From Nitrospira sp. (GTDB taxonomy: Bacteria > Nitrospirota > Nitrospiria > Nitrospirales > Nitrospiraceae), in contig JACOEL010000005.1 of assembly GCA_024998625.1 (NCBI GenBank), positions 170,185 to 234,184 on the forward strand: DNA of 64,000 bases. Reading direction: 5' to 3'. The notes beneath the pieces are model-generated. The model saw nothing but the letters and a program-made list of their open reading frames with translations, searched no databases and was not told the DNA's origin. Of the stretch, positions 43,438 to 53,307 are shown piece after piece. How positions within the stretch are numbered: the stretch's first letter is position 1; each line of letters opens with the position of its first letter. The translations under genes and the position numbers were made by a program.

Positions 43438-43890
43438 CTACGGATGACCCTTCGGCTTGACCGGCTCCGGTGTCGTGGGAATGGGCAGGCGCACATCCGA
43501 GCCTGAAAAATGCCCGCCGATCAACTTGCCTTCCTCGAAATACAAGTAGCGGTGTTTCACCACCGCCGGACTCTCCCAGTCCTCAAAAATCCATTCTTCA
43601 CGCCGCAATCCGTCGCTGGTGTGCGTCACGTTCATCGTATTCGGGGAACCCCAGGAGTCGAGGACCTGTTTGCGATCCATGCCGACCATCACCCGGTGGC
43701 TTTCGATGTGCTTCGAAAAGTCCGGATCAAGCCAGCCCGGCACGAAGCGAAACGCAATCAGGGCGACCACGAATAACCCCAGAAACGTATGGATAATGAT
43801 CCGGACCGGCCGCTGGCGGATGAAGGGCGTCGGCTCCGCCGCCGGGGGGAGGGAGGAAACGGGAGCTGCAGAGGTCGTCTGATCGGTCAC
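43438..43890 (-). CDS. single-span membrane protein with SmpA/OmlA-like domain
   Basis: 150 residues. One hydrophobic segment at about residues 31-50 (IIIHTFLGLFVVALIAF) is followed by a domain with the start VMVGMDRKQVLDSWGSP and a WxFED turn (EWIFEDW), which resembles the SmpA/OmlA beta-fold. The C-terminus is proline-rich. Probable inner-membrane or envelope protein, convergent with the DUF2007-type gene. Confidence 0.6.
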   Translation of the reverse strand: MTDQTTSAAPVSSLPPAAEPTPFIRQRPVRIIIHTFLGLFVVALIAFRFVPGWLDPDFSKHIESHRVMVGMDRKQVLDSWGSPNTMNVTHTSDGLRREEWIFEDWESPAVVKHRYLYFEEGKLIGGHFSGSDVRLPIPTTPEPVKPKGHP

Positions 43891-44060
43891 AATGGTCCTT
43901 CCGTCATCGAATGGGCAAGAGCGTGTTGGTACTTCTGCATGCTAAACAATCGTTTTTCGGTCCGTCAAGGGAGGGGAAGGGCAAGAGAGAGGGGTTTCCC
44001 CCAACCTTGAGCCACCTGTTCAACCTGCTATGCTTGAAGCAGGGCTGTGGAGGGCGACGC

Positions 44061-44720
44061 ATGGGGTGCCGGTGTTATTCGATCAACCGCTGTTGGTTTG
44101 GGCTGATCATGGTAGGAATTTGCCTGGTTTGGCGCGACGGGATAGAAGCGGAGGCGGGACCGCTCTATGTGTACACCGATGCCCAGGGACAGGCGGTGCT
44201 GACCGATAACCTCGAGCAGGTACCGGCAGCGTTTCGCGGGCGTGTACGAACGATGGCCGCTGCGGAGCCTTCGCCGACCGCTGCCTCCGCGCCGGCGGCT
44301 GGTGCAACCGTCAGCCGGTCACCGTCTGCTTCTGGGGTGCTGGAGAACCTCCTCACGGTCATCGCGGCAAAAGTCGGGTCCCATACGATCAAGGGCCTCA
44401 CGGCCCATCAAACCGCCGTCATCATCCTGGCCGGTTTGTGCTGGCTGGCCCTGCTGGTACCGATATTTCTGAGTTCCAATCCCGGCATCCGGCTGCTCTG
44501 CAAATTCCTCCTGGTGCTGATCGGCGTCGCCGCCCTCTATCAGGTGGCGATCTCAGGCATGCCTTCCCTCGAGGCGGTGACCGGTTCGTCTCAGCAGGGA
44601 TCGGAACAGGCCATGGAGAATGTGCTGGGGAAAATGAGAAGTCAGACTGAGCAAAGTTATCGCGCGCAAGACGCCCGCACGGCCCGTCAGTTGGAGCAGA
44701 TCGAACCGCCTACCCAGTAA
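44061..44720 (+). CDS. membrane protein with DUF4124-like N-terminal domain
   Basis: 219 residues from ATG at 44061, supported by GGAGG. The N-terminus has a signal-type hydrophobic stretch (FGLIMVGICLVW), then LYVYTDAQGQAVLTDNLEQVPAAF, the DUF4124 pattern. Two hydrophobic helices at about 130-150 and 158-178 (HQTAVIILAGLCWLALLVPIF and LLCKFLLVLIGVAALYQV) precede a charged tail. Function unknown. Confidence 0.65.
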   Translation: MGCRCYSINRCWFGLIMVGICLVWRDGIEAEAGPLYVYTDAQGQAVLTDNLEQVPAAFRGRVRTMAAAEPSPTAASAPAAGATVSRSPSASGVLENLLTVIAAKVGSHTIKGLTAHQTAVIILAGLCWLALLVPIFLSSNPGIRLLCKFLLVLIGVAALYQVAISGMPSLEAVTGSSQQGSEQAMENVLGKMRSQTEQSYRAQDARTARQLEQIEPPTQ

Positions 44721-44814
44721 CATCACGGTAAGATGACACAGACTTACAGCGAGGCATAGCTCTTCGCGCACTGTTTGGTTATGAGCGGCAAGGAGCAGGA
44801 CCGTCCGAAACCTG

Positions 44815-45594
44815 TCAGTCGGCGTACTTGGGCACCGGAATCTTTTTTACGGTCGGCGCGGGCGGCGGCTGTTGCGCGAAGGCCTTGGAGTAGGGGTTCA
44901 GGACCGGTTCGTGGGTATTGCGTTGGCGGAGCTTGACCAGCGGTAAACTCTGCGTGCTGATCTCCAGGCGGTCGATCGGGGCCTTCGATGTCAGCGGGTC
45001 GGGTAGTCCCTGTAGGGCGAACATCTGAAAGGCGAGTGACCAGTCTAGGGCCTCCTTCCCCTTTTCCCGCACCAGAAAGCGCGCCTCCGGCGAAGGGCTT
45101 CCAGAGAAAAACAACAGCATGATATTAGAGCGGAAGACCGGGGCATTGGCGTCTTCGGAAGGCTTGAACTCCGGGACGAGCTGGGGAATCTTGCTCAGGG
45201 CTACCGGCGGCGTGAATTCAATATCCACCAGACGCACAAAGAGCGGCCGTTGGTCGTTGTGGTCGTTCGGATCGAAGGTGTAACTGAACGAATAGCGTAT
45301 GTCGACGCCGTCACGTTTGAACGTGTAGACATCTTCCCCGTTTTCGGGTGAGGCCACCTTCTTGAAGTACTGATCCCAATCGTTGATCGGATAATACGTG
45401 AAGACACGCAACGCGGATTTGCGGTCCCGGACGGCCTGCGGCAGACCGAGCTTGTCGTGTAGTTCCGTTTGTGTGAGTCCGAGGTAACCGTCTTCAAAGT
45501 AGGGGCCTGCCCACAGGAGATCGAGTCTCAACAAGACGATACCGATACAGACCAGGCACAGGATGAATAGGCGGGAGACTGTCTGATGCGCCAT
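44815..45594 (-). CDS. hypothetical secreted or anchored protein
   Basis: 259 residues. An N-terminal hydrophobic stretch (LFILCLVCIGIVLLRLDLLW) may be a signal or anchor. GLTQTELHDKLGLPQAVRDRKS in the mature part resembles a SmpA-like start, followed by long beta segments and a proline-rich tail ending PVPKYAD. No known family. It is divergent from methionine synthase. Confidence 0.5.
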   Translation of the reverse strand: MAHQTVSRLFILCLVCIGIVLLRLDLLWAGPYFEDGYLGLTQTELHDKLGLPQAVRDRKSALRVFTYYPINDWDQYFKKVASPENGEDVYTFKRDGVDIRYSFSYTFDPNDHNDQRPLFVRLVDIEFTPPVALSKIPQLVPEFKPSEDANAPVFRSNIMLLFFSGSPSPEARFLVREKGKEALDWSLAFQMFALQGLPDPLTSKAPIDRLEISTQSLPLVKLRQRNTHEPVLNPYSKAFAQQPPPAPTVKKIPVPKYAD

Positions 45595-45780
45595 AGGATT
45601 GTCTCAGGCTCGGGCAGACAATGGTGGGCATCGTATCGGTCGGGGTAGTCAATGTCAAGGCGAAGACCCTGCACGAGCTTGCTGAAAAAAGTCCGTTCCC
45701 GATATGATGGCCGTCCAATTGCCAGTCATCGACGCAGTCGTCGCACGCCTGATGTCGGTGGCAGAAAGACATAGGTAGTC

Positions 45781-48700
45781 ATGCCGGTACATGAAGTTCG
45801 CGACCTCCTGCGAGAGCGCATTCTGATCCTGGATGGGGCCATGGGCACCATGATCCAGCGGTATAAGCTGGACGAAGCCGCGTTTCGCGGGGAGCGTTTT
45901 CGAAATTGGACCAAAGATCTCAAGGGACACAATGATCTTCTGAATGTCACCCGGCCGGATGTCATTGAGGCGATTCACCGGCAGTACTTAGAAGCCGGCG
46001 CGGATATCATCGAGACCAATACGTTTAACTCTCAGTCCGTGTCGCTGGCCGATTACGGCATGGACGACCTGGGATATGCGCTGTCCAAAGCCGGCGCCGA
46101 ATGCGCGAAGCGGGCAGTGGCACAGGTCGTCGCGGCGCAACCCGCGCGGCGCTGTTTCGTAGCGGGCGCAATCGGTCCGACCACCAAGACCTCCTCGGTC
46201 TCGACCGATTCGAACGATGCGGCGGCGCGCGGTACGACCTATCCTGAACTGGTGCGGGCCTACGGGGAGCAGGTGCGCGGCCTGCTGGACGGCGGCGTCG
46301 ATCTGCTCCTGGTCGAGACGATTTTCGATACGCTCAACGCCAAGGCGGCATTTTTCGCGATCCAGCAGCTGTTTGCAGAAGGGGCGCGACAGGTGCCGAT
46401 CATGGCCTCGGTCACCTTCATTCAAGCCGGGAGCAACCGCGGCTTTTCGGGTCAGACGGTCGAAGGGTTTTGGAATTCGATCTCGCATGTGCCGTTGCTG
46501 AGCGTGGGCATGAACTGCGCATTGGGGCCGAAAGAAATGCGGCCCTTGATCGAAGAGCTCTCGCAGATTGCGCCGATTTTTGTGAGCAGCCATCCAAATG
46601 CCGGCTTGCCCAATCCCTTACTGCCGACAGGATTTCCGGAAACGCCGGATTCGTTGGCGCCGCAGCTGCGCGAGTGGGCGCAGAACGGTTGGCTCAATAT
46701 TGTCGGCGGCTGCTGCGGGACGACGCCCGACCACATCCGTTCGATCGCCACGGCCGTGAAAGGCGTGACGCCACGGCAGCCCTCCAAGGTCGAGCCCTAC
46801 TTGCGGCTGAGCGGCCTGGAGGCCTTGACGGTTCGGCCTGAGTCGAATTTCGTGAATGTCGGGGAGCGCACGAATATCACCGGCTCACCCGCCTTTTCCA
46901 AGCTGATTCTGGCCGGCGATTATGACAAGGCACTGACCGTCGCGCGTCAGCAGGTGGAAGGCGGGGCGCAGGTCATCGACATCAATATGGATGAAGGCAT
47001 GCTGGACTCCAAAGCGGCGATGCAGAAGTTTCTGCGGCTGCTGGCGGCGGAATCGGACATCGCCCGGGTACCGATCATGGTGGACAGTTCCAAGTGGGAG
47101 GTCATTGAAGAGGGCCTTCGCAACATGCAGGGGAAGGGCATCGTCAATTCCATCAGTCTGAAAGAAGGCGAGGCGAAGTTTCTCGATCAGGCGCGGCTCA
47201 TCCGTCGGTACGGCGCGGCGATCGTGGTCATGGCGTTCGATGAACGGGGGCAGGCCGACTCGGTCGCGCGACGGATCGAGATTTGTGCGCGGTCCTATCG
47301 TCTGCTGACGGAACAGGTCGGGGTGCCGCCGCAGGATATTATTTTCGATCCCAACATTCTCACGGTCGCGACCGGCCTTGAAGAACACAACAATTACGCG
47401 GTCGATTTTATCGAAGCCACGCGCTGGATCAAGCAGCACCTGCCGTTGGCGAAGGTCAGCGGCGGCGTCAGCAATATTTCGTTTTCGTTCCGCGGCAACA
47501 ACGTGGTACGCGAGGCCATGCACGCCGCGTTCCTCTACCATGCCATTCAAGCCGGTCTCGACATGGGCATCGTCAATGCGGGGCAGCTGGCGGTGTATGA
47601 GGAAATTCCCAAAGATTTGTTGGTGTTGGTCGAAGATGTGCTCTTGAATCGAAGGCCCGACGCGACAGAACGGTTGGTTGCCTTCGCGGAAACGGTCAAG
47701 CAGAAGGGCAAGGCGGCCGTGAAGGACGACGAGTGGCGGACAAGGCCGGTCGAGGACCGGTTGGCCCATGCGCTGGTGAAGGGACTGACCGACTACATCG
47801 ATCAGGACGTGGAGGAGGCAAGGCAGAAATCAACCCGACCGCTTGACGTGATTGAGGGTCCGCTGATGGCGGGCATGAACATCGTCGGCGATCTGTTCGG
47901 ATCGGGAAAAATGTTTCTGCCGCAAGTGGTGAAGAGCGCCAGGGTGATGAAGAAGGCCGTAGCCTATCTCATGCCGTTTATGGAAGCTGAAAAGTTGCGT
48001 CTGGGAACGTCCCGGGCGAACGGCAAGGTGTTGCTCGCGACGGTCAAGGGCGATGTGCACGATATCGGCAAGAACATCGTGGGTGTGGTGTTGGGTTGCA
48101 ACAACTATGAGGTCATCGACCTCGGCGTGATGGTCTCCTGCGAAAAGATTCTGGCGACGGCGCGTGAGCACCAGGTGGATATGGTCGGTCTGAGCGGGTT
48201 GATCACTCCGTCATTGGATGAAATGGTGCATGTGGCCAAGGAAATGACGCGGCAAGGGTTCACGGTCCCGTTGCTCATCGGCGGCGCCACCACCAGCAAG
48301 GCCCACACGGCCGTGAAGATTGCCCCCTCATACGGCCATACGACGGTGCATGTGCTCGACGCATCGCGGGCCGTCGGTGTCGTGGGGAGTTTGATCAACG
48401 ACGAGCAGCGGGAGAGTTTCTCTGCCGGTGTCCGTGCCGACTATGACCGTATCCGGCAGGCGCATCAAGATCGTGGGCAGAAAGTCCTCCGTAGTCTGGA
48501 CGAGGCACGAAAACATAAATTGCCGACTGATTGGGCTGCCGCCGATATCCCCGTGCCGTCATTTACCGGTCTGCGGCAGATCGATTGCATGCCCTTGCGC
48601 GAGCTGGTGCCCTACATCGATTGGTCGCCGTTTTTTCATACGTGGGAATTGCGCGGCCGGTACCCGTCGATTCTGGACGATGCCACGGTGGGACCGAAGG

Positions 48701-49464
48701 CCAAGGAACTTCTCGCCGATGCGCAAGCCTTGCTGGAGGAGATTATCCAGGGTCAGTTGCTGACGGCTCGCGGTGTCTACGGGTTCTTTCCCGCCAATAG
48801 CCTGGGCGATGACATTCATCTCTACCGGGATCACGATCGACGCGATGTCCTGGCCACCTTCCACACGCTCCGGCAGCAGATGGAGAAGCCAGCCGACCAG
48901 TTCAACCTGGCGCTCGCCGATTACGTCGCGCCCAAGGAGTCGGGACGGGCCGACTACGTGGGCGCGTTTGTGGTGACAGCCGGCATCGGTGTGGAAACGC
49001 TCTGCGCAAAGTATGAGAAGGATCATGACGACTACAATTCCATCATGGTCAAGGCCCTGGCGGACCGGCTGGCGGAGGCCTTTGCCGAATGGCTGCACAA
49101 GCAGGTGCGGCTCGAATGGGGATATGGGAAGACGGAAGACCTCACGAACGAAGACATGGTTCGCGAGCGGTATCGTGGGATCCGTCCGGCTCCCGGTTAT
49201 CCGGCCTGTCCGGATCACACGGAGAAGCGGACGCTCTTCGATGTATTGAATGCCGAGGCTCAATCGGGGGTGACGCTGACCGAATCTTACGCCATGTTGC
49301 CGGCCGCTGCGGTCAGCGGCTTCTATTTTGCGCATCCGGAGGCGAAGTATTTCGCCGTGGGCAAGATCAATCGCGATCAGGTGGAGGACTACGCGACCCG
49401 CAAGAAACTACCGGTCAGCGAAGTAGAGCGGTGGCTGGCTCCCAATCTGAACTACGATACCTAA
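45781..49464 (+). CDS. metH: cobalamin-dependent methionine synthase
   Basis: 1227 residues with all four MetH modules. The homocysteine domain (about 1-325) has zinc-ligand cysteines in GMNCALG and GGCCGTT. The pterin/methyltetrahydrofolate domain (about 345-610) follows. The B12 domain has the cobalt-binding DVHDIGKNI near residue 757. The C-terminal reactivation domain carries [12 protein letters not shown] for S-adenosylmethionine. It methylates homocysteine to methionine. No B12 riboswitch is evident in the 186-base upstream region. Its presence matters for the sulfur-carrier cluster. Confidence 0.96.
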   Translation: MPVHEVRDLLRERILILDGAMGTMIQRYKLDEAAFRGERFRNWTKDLKGHNDLLNVTRPDVIEAIHRQYLEAGADIIETNTFNSQSVSLADYGMDDLGYALSKAGAECAKRAVAQVVAAQPARRCFVAGAIGPTTKTSSVSTDSNDAAARGTTYPELVRAYGEQVRGLLDGGVDLLLVETIFDTLNAKAAFFAIQQLFAEGARQVPIMASVTFIQAGSNRGFSGQTVEGFWNSISHVPLLSVGMNCALGPKEMRPLIEELSQIAPIFVSSHPNAGLPNPLLPTGFPETPDSLAPQLREWAQNGWLNIVGGCCGTTPDHIRSIATAVKGVTPRQPSKVEPYLRLSGLEALTVRPESNFVNVGERTNITGSPAFSKLILAGDYDKALTVARQQVEGGAQVIDINMDEGMLDSKAAMQKFLRLLAAESDIARVPIMVDSSKWEVIEEGLRNMQGKGIVNSISLKEGEAKFLDQARLIRRYGAAIVVMAFDERGQADSVARRIEICARSYRLLTEQVGVPPQDIIFDPNILTVATGLEEHNNYAVDFIEATRWIKQHLPLAKVSGGVSNISFSFRGNNVVREAMHAAFLYHAIQAGLDMGIVNAGQLAVYEEIPKDLLVLVEDVLLNRRPDATERLVAFAETVKQKGKAAVKDDEWRTRPVEDRLAHALVKGLTDYIDQDVEEARQKSTRPLDVIEGPLMAGMNIVGDLFGSGKMFLPQVVKSARVMKKAVAYLMPFMEAEKLRLGTSRANGKVLLATVKGDVHDIGKNIVGVVLGCNNYEVIDLGVMVSCEKILATAREHQVDMVGLSGLITPSLDEMVHVAKEMTRQGFTVPLLIGGATTSKAHTAVKIAPSYGHTTVHVLDASRAVGVVGSLINDEQRESFSAGVRADYDRIRQAHQDRGQKVLRSLDEARKHKLPTDWAAADIPVPSFTGLRQIDCMPLRELVPYIDWSPFFHTWELRGRYPSILDDATVGPKAKELLADAQALLEEIIQGQLLTARGVYGFFPANSLGDDIHLYRDHDRRDVLATFHTLRQQMEKPADQFNLALADYVAPKESGRADYVGAFVVTAGIGVETLCAKYEKDHDDYNSIMVKALADRLAEAFAEWLHKQVRLEWGYGKTEDLTNEDMVRERYRGIRPAPGYPACPDHTEKRTLFDVLNAEAQSGVTLTESYAMLPAAAVSGFYFAHPEAKYFAVGKINRDQVEDYATRKKLPVSEVERWLAPNLNYDT

Positions 49465-49529
49465 CGCTTGGCTGAGCCGCCGAGATACGTTTCACGAGTG
49501 ACGCTTCACGGTTTTCGTGGGCGACGGCG

Positions 49530-50027
49530 TCAGTTCTTGACGGCTTCGAGGGGCGAGGGAACGGCAGGGGAGAGGGACAGGCCGGACATGACACTTGTGA
49601 GCGAGGTCTTGATCCAATGATATCGTTCCTCCGCCCACCTGTTAAACTCCTCCGAATTGTCAAACACCAGTTCCCATGCTTTGGCGGCATCCAGTAGTAA
49701 GAGCTGGTGCGGTTGATTGTGTCCGGGGAAATACACTACCAGCACGGCTGATTTCCCGGTGAGGCTGATATCCGTGAAGACGTGGATCATAGCTGCCGCG
49801 GGAATCGGGATATCGCGCGAGGCGGCTTCGACCAGCGGTTGATACAGCCGGTGCAGCAGGTGCGTCGTATCCTCATAGGGACAGGCGGTTCGCAAGAGCC
49901 TGGGATTGGGCTTGTCGCCGAACAGGTTGTCGGTCAGGTAGGTGGCGGCTTCCCAGGTCGGCATCATGCCGGAGGAGGCGAGTCTCTCGCACAGATACGC
50001 AATCCAATTGCGTGATGCGTGGGTCAT
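49530..50027 (-). CDS. hypothetical protein of 165 residues
   Basis: 165 residues. It contains WIAYLCERLASSGMMPTWEAA and IHVFTDISLTGKSAVLVVYFPG, with no signal or membrane segment. No family is recognised. Its start overlaps the stop of the HD-GYP response regulator by 4 bases (ATGA), so it is translationally coupled to it and may be an accessory partner. Confidence 0.5.
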   Translation of the reverse strand: MTHASRNWIAYLCERLASSGMMPTWEAATYLTDNLFGDKPNPRLLRTACPYEDTTHLLHRLYQPLVEAASRDIPIPAAAMIHVFTDISLTGKSAVLVVYFPGHNQPHQLLLLDAAKAWELVFDNSEEFNRWAEERYHWIKTSLTSVMSGLSLSPAVPSPLEAVKN

Positions 50028-51202
50028 GCGACTTCTCCCTGCTCCTGCGTGATGGCGCGGTGACGGGAGGTGGATAACCAGCTCGGATCGGCAAATTGAT
50101 CGTAAATGCGTGTGATCTCCTTCATCGAATCGAAGAAGATATCCAGCAGCTCCGGATCGAAGTGCTTGCCCCGCTCCTTGAGCATCAGTTCCTTCGCGTG
50201 ATCGAAATCATAGGCCGGCTTGTAGACACGCTGCGTCGTCAGGGCGTCGAAGTTATCGGCGATGGCGGTGATCCGGCCTTCGAGCGGAATCGTCTCGCCT
50301 TTGAGGCCGCGCGGGTAGCCGGTGCCGTCGAAGCGTTCGTGGTGTGTCCAGGCGATGAGCGCGGCGACTTTTAAAAGTTCCGAATCCGAACCGGCCAGAA
50401 TCCGGTACCCAATTTCCGTATGCTGGGTGATCACTTTGAATTCTTCGGGGGTGAATTTGCCTGGCTTGAGGAGCACATGGTCCGGAGTGCCGATCTTGCC
50501 GATGTCGTGCATCGGGCTGGCGGTGCGGATGAGATCGCATCGCTCGGGTGAGAGCCCGTAGCGACGGGCCAGCAGTTCGCAGTAGTGGCTCATCCGTTGG
50601 ATATGCTGCGCGGTCGAACTGTCGCGGTATTCGGCGGCGATCGCGAGCCGTTGAATGGTTTCTTCGCGAGAGAGGCGCAGTTCCTTCTCGCTCCGCTCCA
50701 GCCACTCAAGAGCCTGCTGAAGGGCAATCGTCCTGGTCCGAACGACTTCCTCCAGATTCTCCCGGTGCATGGCGTTTTCAATTTCCAACTTGCGTCGGCG
50801 CAACGCGTTGGCGACGTTGATCAGGACTTCGTTCGCTTCGAACGGCTTGATGACGTAGCCGAAGGCGCCCATATCCAAGGCTGCATTCGCGAGGACAGGG
50901 CTGTCGAGGCCCGTAATCATGATGACGGCGGTGGTGGGATATTGCGTCAGGATGTGGCGAATGAGATCCATGCCGGATTCACCCGGCATGTTCACGTCAC
51001 ACAGCACCAACGCGTAGGAGCCGCTCTCCATCCGTTGACGGGCTTCGCGCGCTTCTCCCGCCAGCGCCACCTTATAGCCGTGGGGTTCGAGCAGGTAGCC
51101 CAGCAATCGACGGATAGGCTCTTCATCGTCCACGATCAGGATGTTACGGTTTTCGAGGATTGCTTGTTGGGTGGTGACTTCGGTGGCGCTCGGAATGCTC
51201 AT
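50024..51202 (-). CDS. HD-GYP response regulator (cyclic-di-GMP phosphodiesterase)
   Basis: 392 residues. The REC domain has DDEE at 25-28 and the phosphoacceptor D69 in LVLCDVNMPGESG. After a helical linker the HD-GYP domain has MHDIGKIG near residue 230 and HHERFDGTGYPRGLKG, with both the HD and GYP motifs intact. This class degrades cyclic-di-GMP under control of a kinase that phosphorylates D69. It is co-transcribed with a downstream 165-residue gene. Confidence 0.9.
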   Translation of the reverse strand: MSIPSATEVTTQQAILENRNILIVDDEEPIRRLLGYLLEPHGYKVALAGEAREARQRMESGSYALVLCDVNMPGESGMDLIRHILTQYPTTAVIMITGLDSPVLANAALDMGAFGYVIKPFEANEVLINVANALRRRKLEIENAMHRENLEEVVRTRTIALQQALEWLERSEKELRLSREETIQRLAIAAEYRDSSTAQHIQRMSHYCELLARRYGLSPERCDLIRTASPMHDIGKIGTPDHVLLKPGKFTPEEFKVITQHTEIGYRILAGSDSELLKVAALIAWTHHERFDGTGYPRGLKGETIPLEGRITAIADNFDALTTQRVYKPAYDFDHAKELMLKERGKHFDPELLDIFFDSMKEITRIYDQFADPSWLSTSRHRAITQEQGEVA

Positions 51203-51673
51203 ATGGTTCGCCGGGCTAGGTTAATCGTGGTGGTCGATCAGCAATAGAATCAGTATCGGTCGTTGGCCGTAAAGTCTGAAGTGCGTCTGGATTGAGGGGG
51301 AGAGCACCTTTTATGCCACTCAAGCCGCGGTATGACCAACTCTCACGTGCGCCCGCCCATTGCTGCATAAATGCTGGGAACTCTGTCCTATCGGGACAAG
51401 TTCCGACGAGTGACAGTTTCCGGCCGCTCTATCCGGCCCGGGGCGGTGATTGTCAACTCTGACGCTCGTTCGTTGGTCTTTGAGCAGGCGGCGTTCCCGA
51501 GGAAACAGCAACCTGCACTCTCACGCTGGATTATACAGGGGGCTTTCCCGATTGCCAGCCGAAACGCAGTTTGAGAAACCAGTCACCGGTTGTGCGGCTG
51601 GATTTGCTCTTTGAGGCCCTGTTCACTATAATCCGCTCCTTTAGATTTGCTGTGCAGGAAGGAGTGCGACTCA
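51203..51673. promoter_or_regulatory. gap between divergent genes with an rph promoter
   Basis: 471 bases between the HD-GYP regulator and rph; no gene is convincing. TTGCTC at 51604-51609 and a perfect TATAAT at 51627-51632 are 17 bases apart and sit 41 bases upstream of the rph start at 51674, a good sigma-70 promoter. Confidence 0.6.
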
Positions 51674-52417
51674 ATGGCGAGCGGAGCAGGGCTAGGTCGA
51701 ATCGATGGCCGTCGGCGGGATCAAATCCGCCCGGTCAAGGTGACGCGCAATTTTACGAAACATGCCGAAGGCTCCGTTTTGATCGAAATGGGAGACACCA
51801 AAGTCATTTGCACGGCTTCGATTGAAGAAAAAGTTCCGCCGTTTTTGAAAGGAAAGGGTGCCGGCTGGGTGACAGCCGAATATGCCATGCTGCCACGGGC
51901 CACGCACGATCGTTCGCCCCGGGAATCGGTCAAGGGTAAGCAGGGTGGCCGCACGTTGGAGATTCAGCGGTTGGTTGGACGTGCGCTCCGCGCCGTGATC
52001 GATACCGGACGTTTGGGCGAACGGACCATCTGGATCGACTGTGATGTGATTCAAGCCGATGGCGGAACCCGCACGGCTTCCATTACCGGATCCTTTATCG
52101 CCCTCGCGGATGCTGTCGGTGTGCTGAAGAAAAAGGACTTGATCAAGGTTAATCCGTTGACCGATTACCTGGCGGCCATCAGTATCGGAAAGGTCGGGGG
52201 GCAAGTCATGGTGGACCTGGCCTACGAAGAAGACTCGCATGCCGAGGTGGATTTGAATCTGGTGATGACCGGCGCCGGGCAGTATGTCGAGGTGCAGGGG
52301 ACGGCTGAAAAGACCCCGTTCAATAAAAAAGATATGGATGAGTTTCTCGATCTCGGCTGGGGCGCGATTCGTGAATTGATCGATCTGCAAAGGTCGTTGA
52401 TCGGCGCGCTGAGTTAA
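51674..52417 (+). CDS. rph: ribonuclease PH
   Basis: 247 residues from ATG at 51674. The RNase PH fold is visible: RPVKVTRNF near the start, [18 protein letters not shown], the phosphate-binding [18 protein letters not shown] and [20 protein letters not shown]. It trims 3' ends of tRNA precursors by phosphorolysis in the cytosol. It is followed after 2 bases by rdgB and the tRNA genes, so the unit is tRNA-linked. Confidence 0.95.
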   Translation: MASGAGLGRIDGRRRDQIRPVKVTRNFTKHAEGSVLIEMGDTKVICTASIEEKVPPFLKGKGAGWVTAEYAMLPRATHDRSPRESVKGKQGGRTLEIQRLVGRALRAVIDTGRLGERTIWIDCDVIQADGGTRTASITGSFIALADAVGVLKKKDLIKVNPLTDYLAAISIGKVGGQVMVDLAYEEDSHAEVDLNLVMTGAGQYVEVQGTAEKTPFNKKDMDEFLDLGWGAIRELIDLQRSLIGALS

Positions 52418-52419
52418 CC

Positions 52420-53027
52420 ATGCAGATCGTGTTGGCGACCAGGAATCAGCACAAGAAGCAGGAGCTGGTGGCCCTGTTAGCCGGTATGGATATCACGATC
52501 CGTACCCTGGATGATTTTCCCGACGCGCCGGATGTGCTAGAAGACGGCGAGACCTGTGAAGCCAACGCGTTGAAAAAGGCCGTCGAGATCGCCCGGTATA
52601 CGGGGCTTACGGCGGTGGCAGATGATACCGGGTTGGAGGTCGATGCCCTTGGCGGGCGTCCGGGCGCGTTTGCGGCGCGGTACGCCGGTGAACAGGCCAG
52701 CTACGAAGACAATTGGCGGAAGTTATTGCAGGAGCTTCGTGATGTTCCGGCAGAACAACGAGGTGCCCGCTTTGTGACTGTGGCGGCCATTGCGTGTCCT
52801 TCCGGCAAGACCCTCTCGACCAAAGGGGTGTTAGAGGGACGCATTGCCGAAGAGCCGGCGGGCTCTCGTGGTTTCGGGTATGATCCGGTCTTTTTCATCC
52901 CGGAGTATCATCAGACTCTGGCCCAGCTGTCGCCGGATATGAAAAATCGAATCAGCCATCGGGCCCGTGCCTTTACCCAGGCCAGGATTCTGCTTGAGCA
53001 GATGATGGCGGAACAGAACAACTCAGT

Positions 53028-53037
<10 letters not shown>
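52420..53037 (+). CDS. rdgB: XTP/dITP diphosphatase
   Basis: 205 residues. The start MQIVLATRNQHKKQELVALL and the motif DDTGLEVDALGGRPGAFAARYAG define the RdgB/HAM1 family, which removes non-canonical purine triphosphates from the nucleotide pool. It lies directly after rph, a common pairing. The last 10 bases, including the stop TAG at 53035-53037, are shared with the 5' end of tRNA-Pro. Confidence 0.95.
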
Positions 53038-53106
<69 letters not shown>

Positions 53107-53209
53107 TAAATCGACGTGAGGCGTGGAATGTAGGGGGTGGTCGCCAGTTTCTTGCCTCATGGTTCGCCCTTCGCTCGGACGCCTGACCCCTCACGAGTTT
53201 CTCAGTATC

Positions 53210-53286
<77 letters not shown>

Positions 53287-53307
53287 CCTCTTCAACGTGT
53301 TCCTGGC

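Noticed and set aside
45595..45780. Possible cobalamin or SAM riboswitch upstream of metH
   Set aside because: The 186-base leader has no B12-box or SAM-type conserved blocks that I can see.
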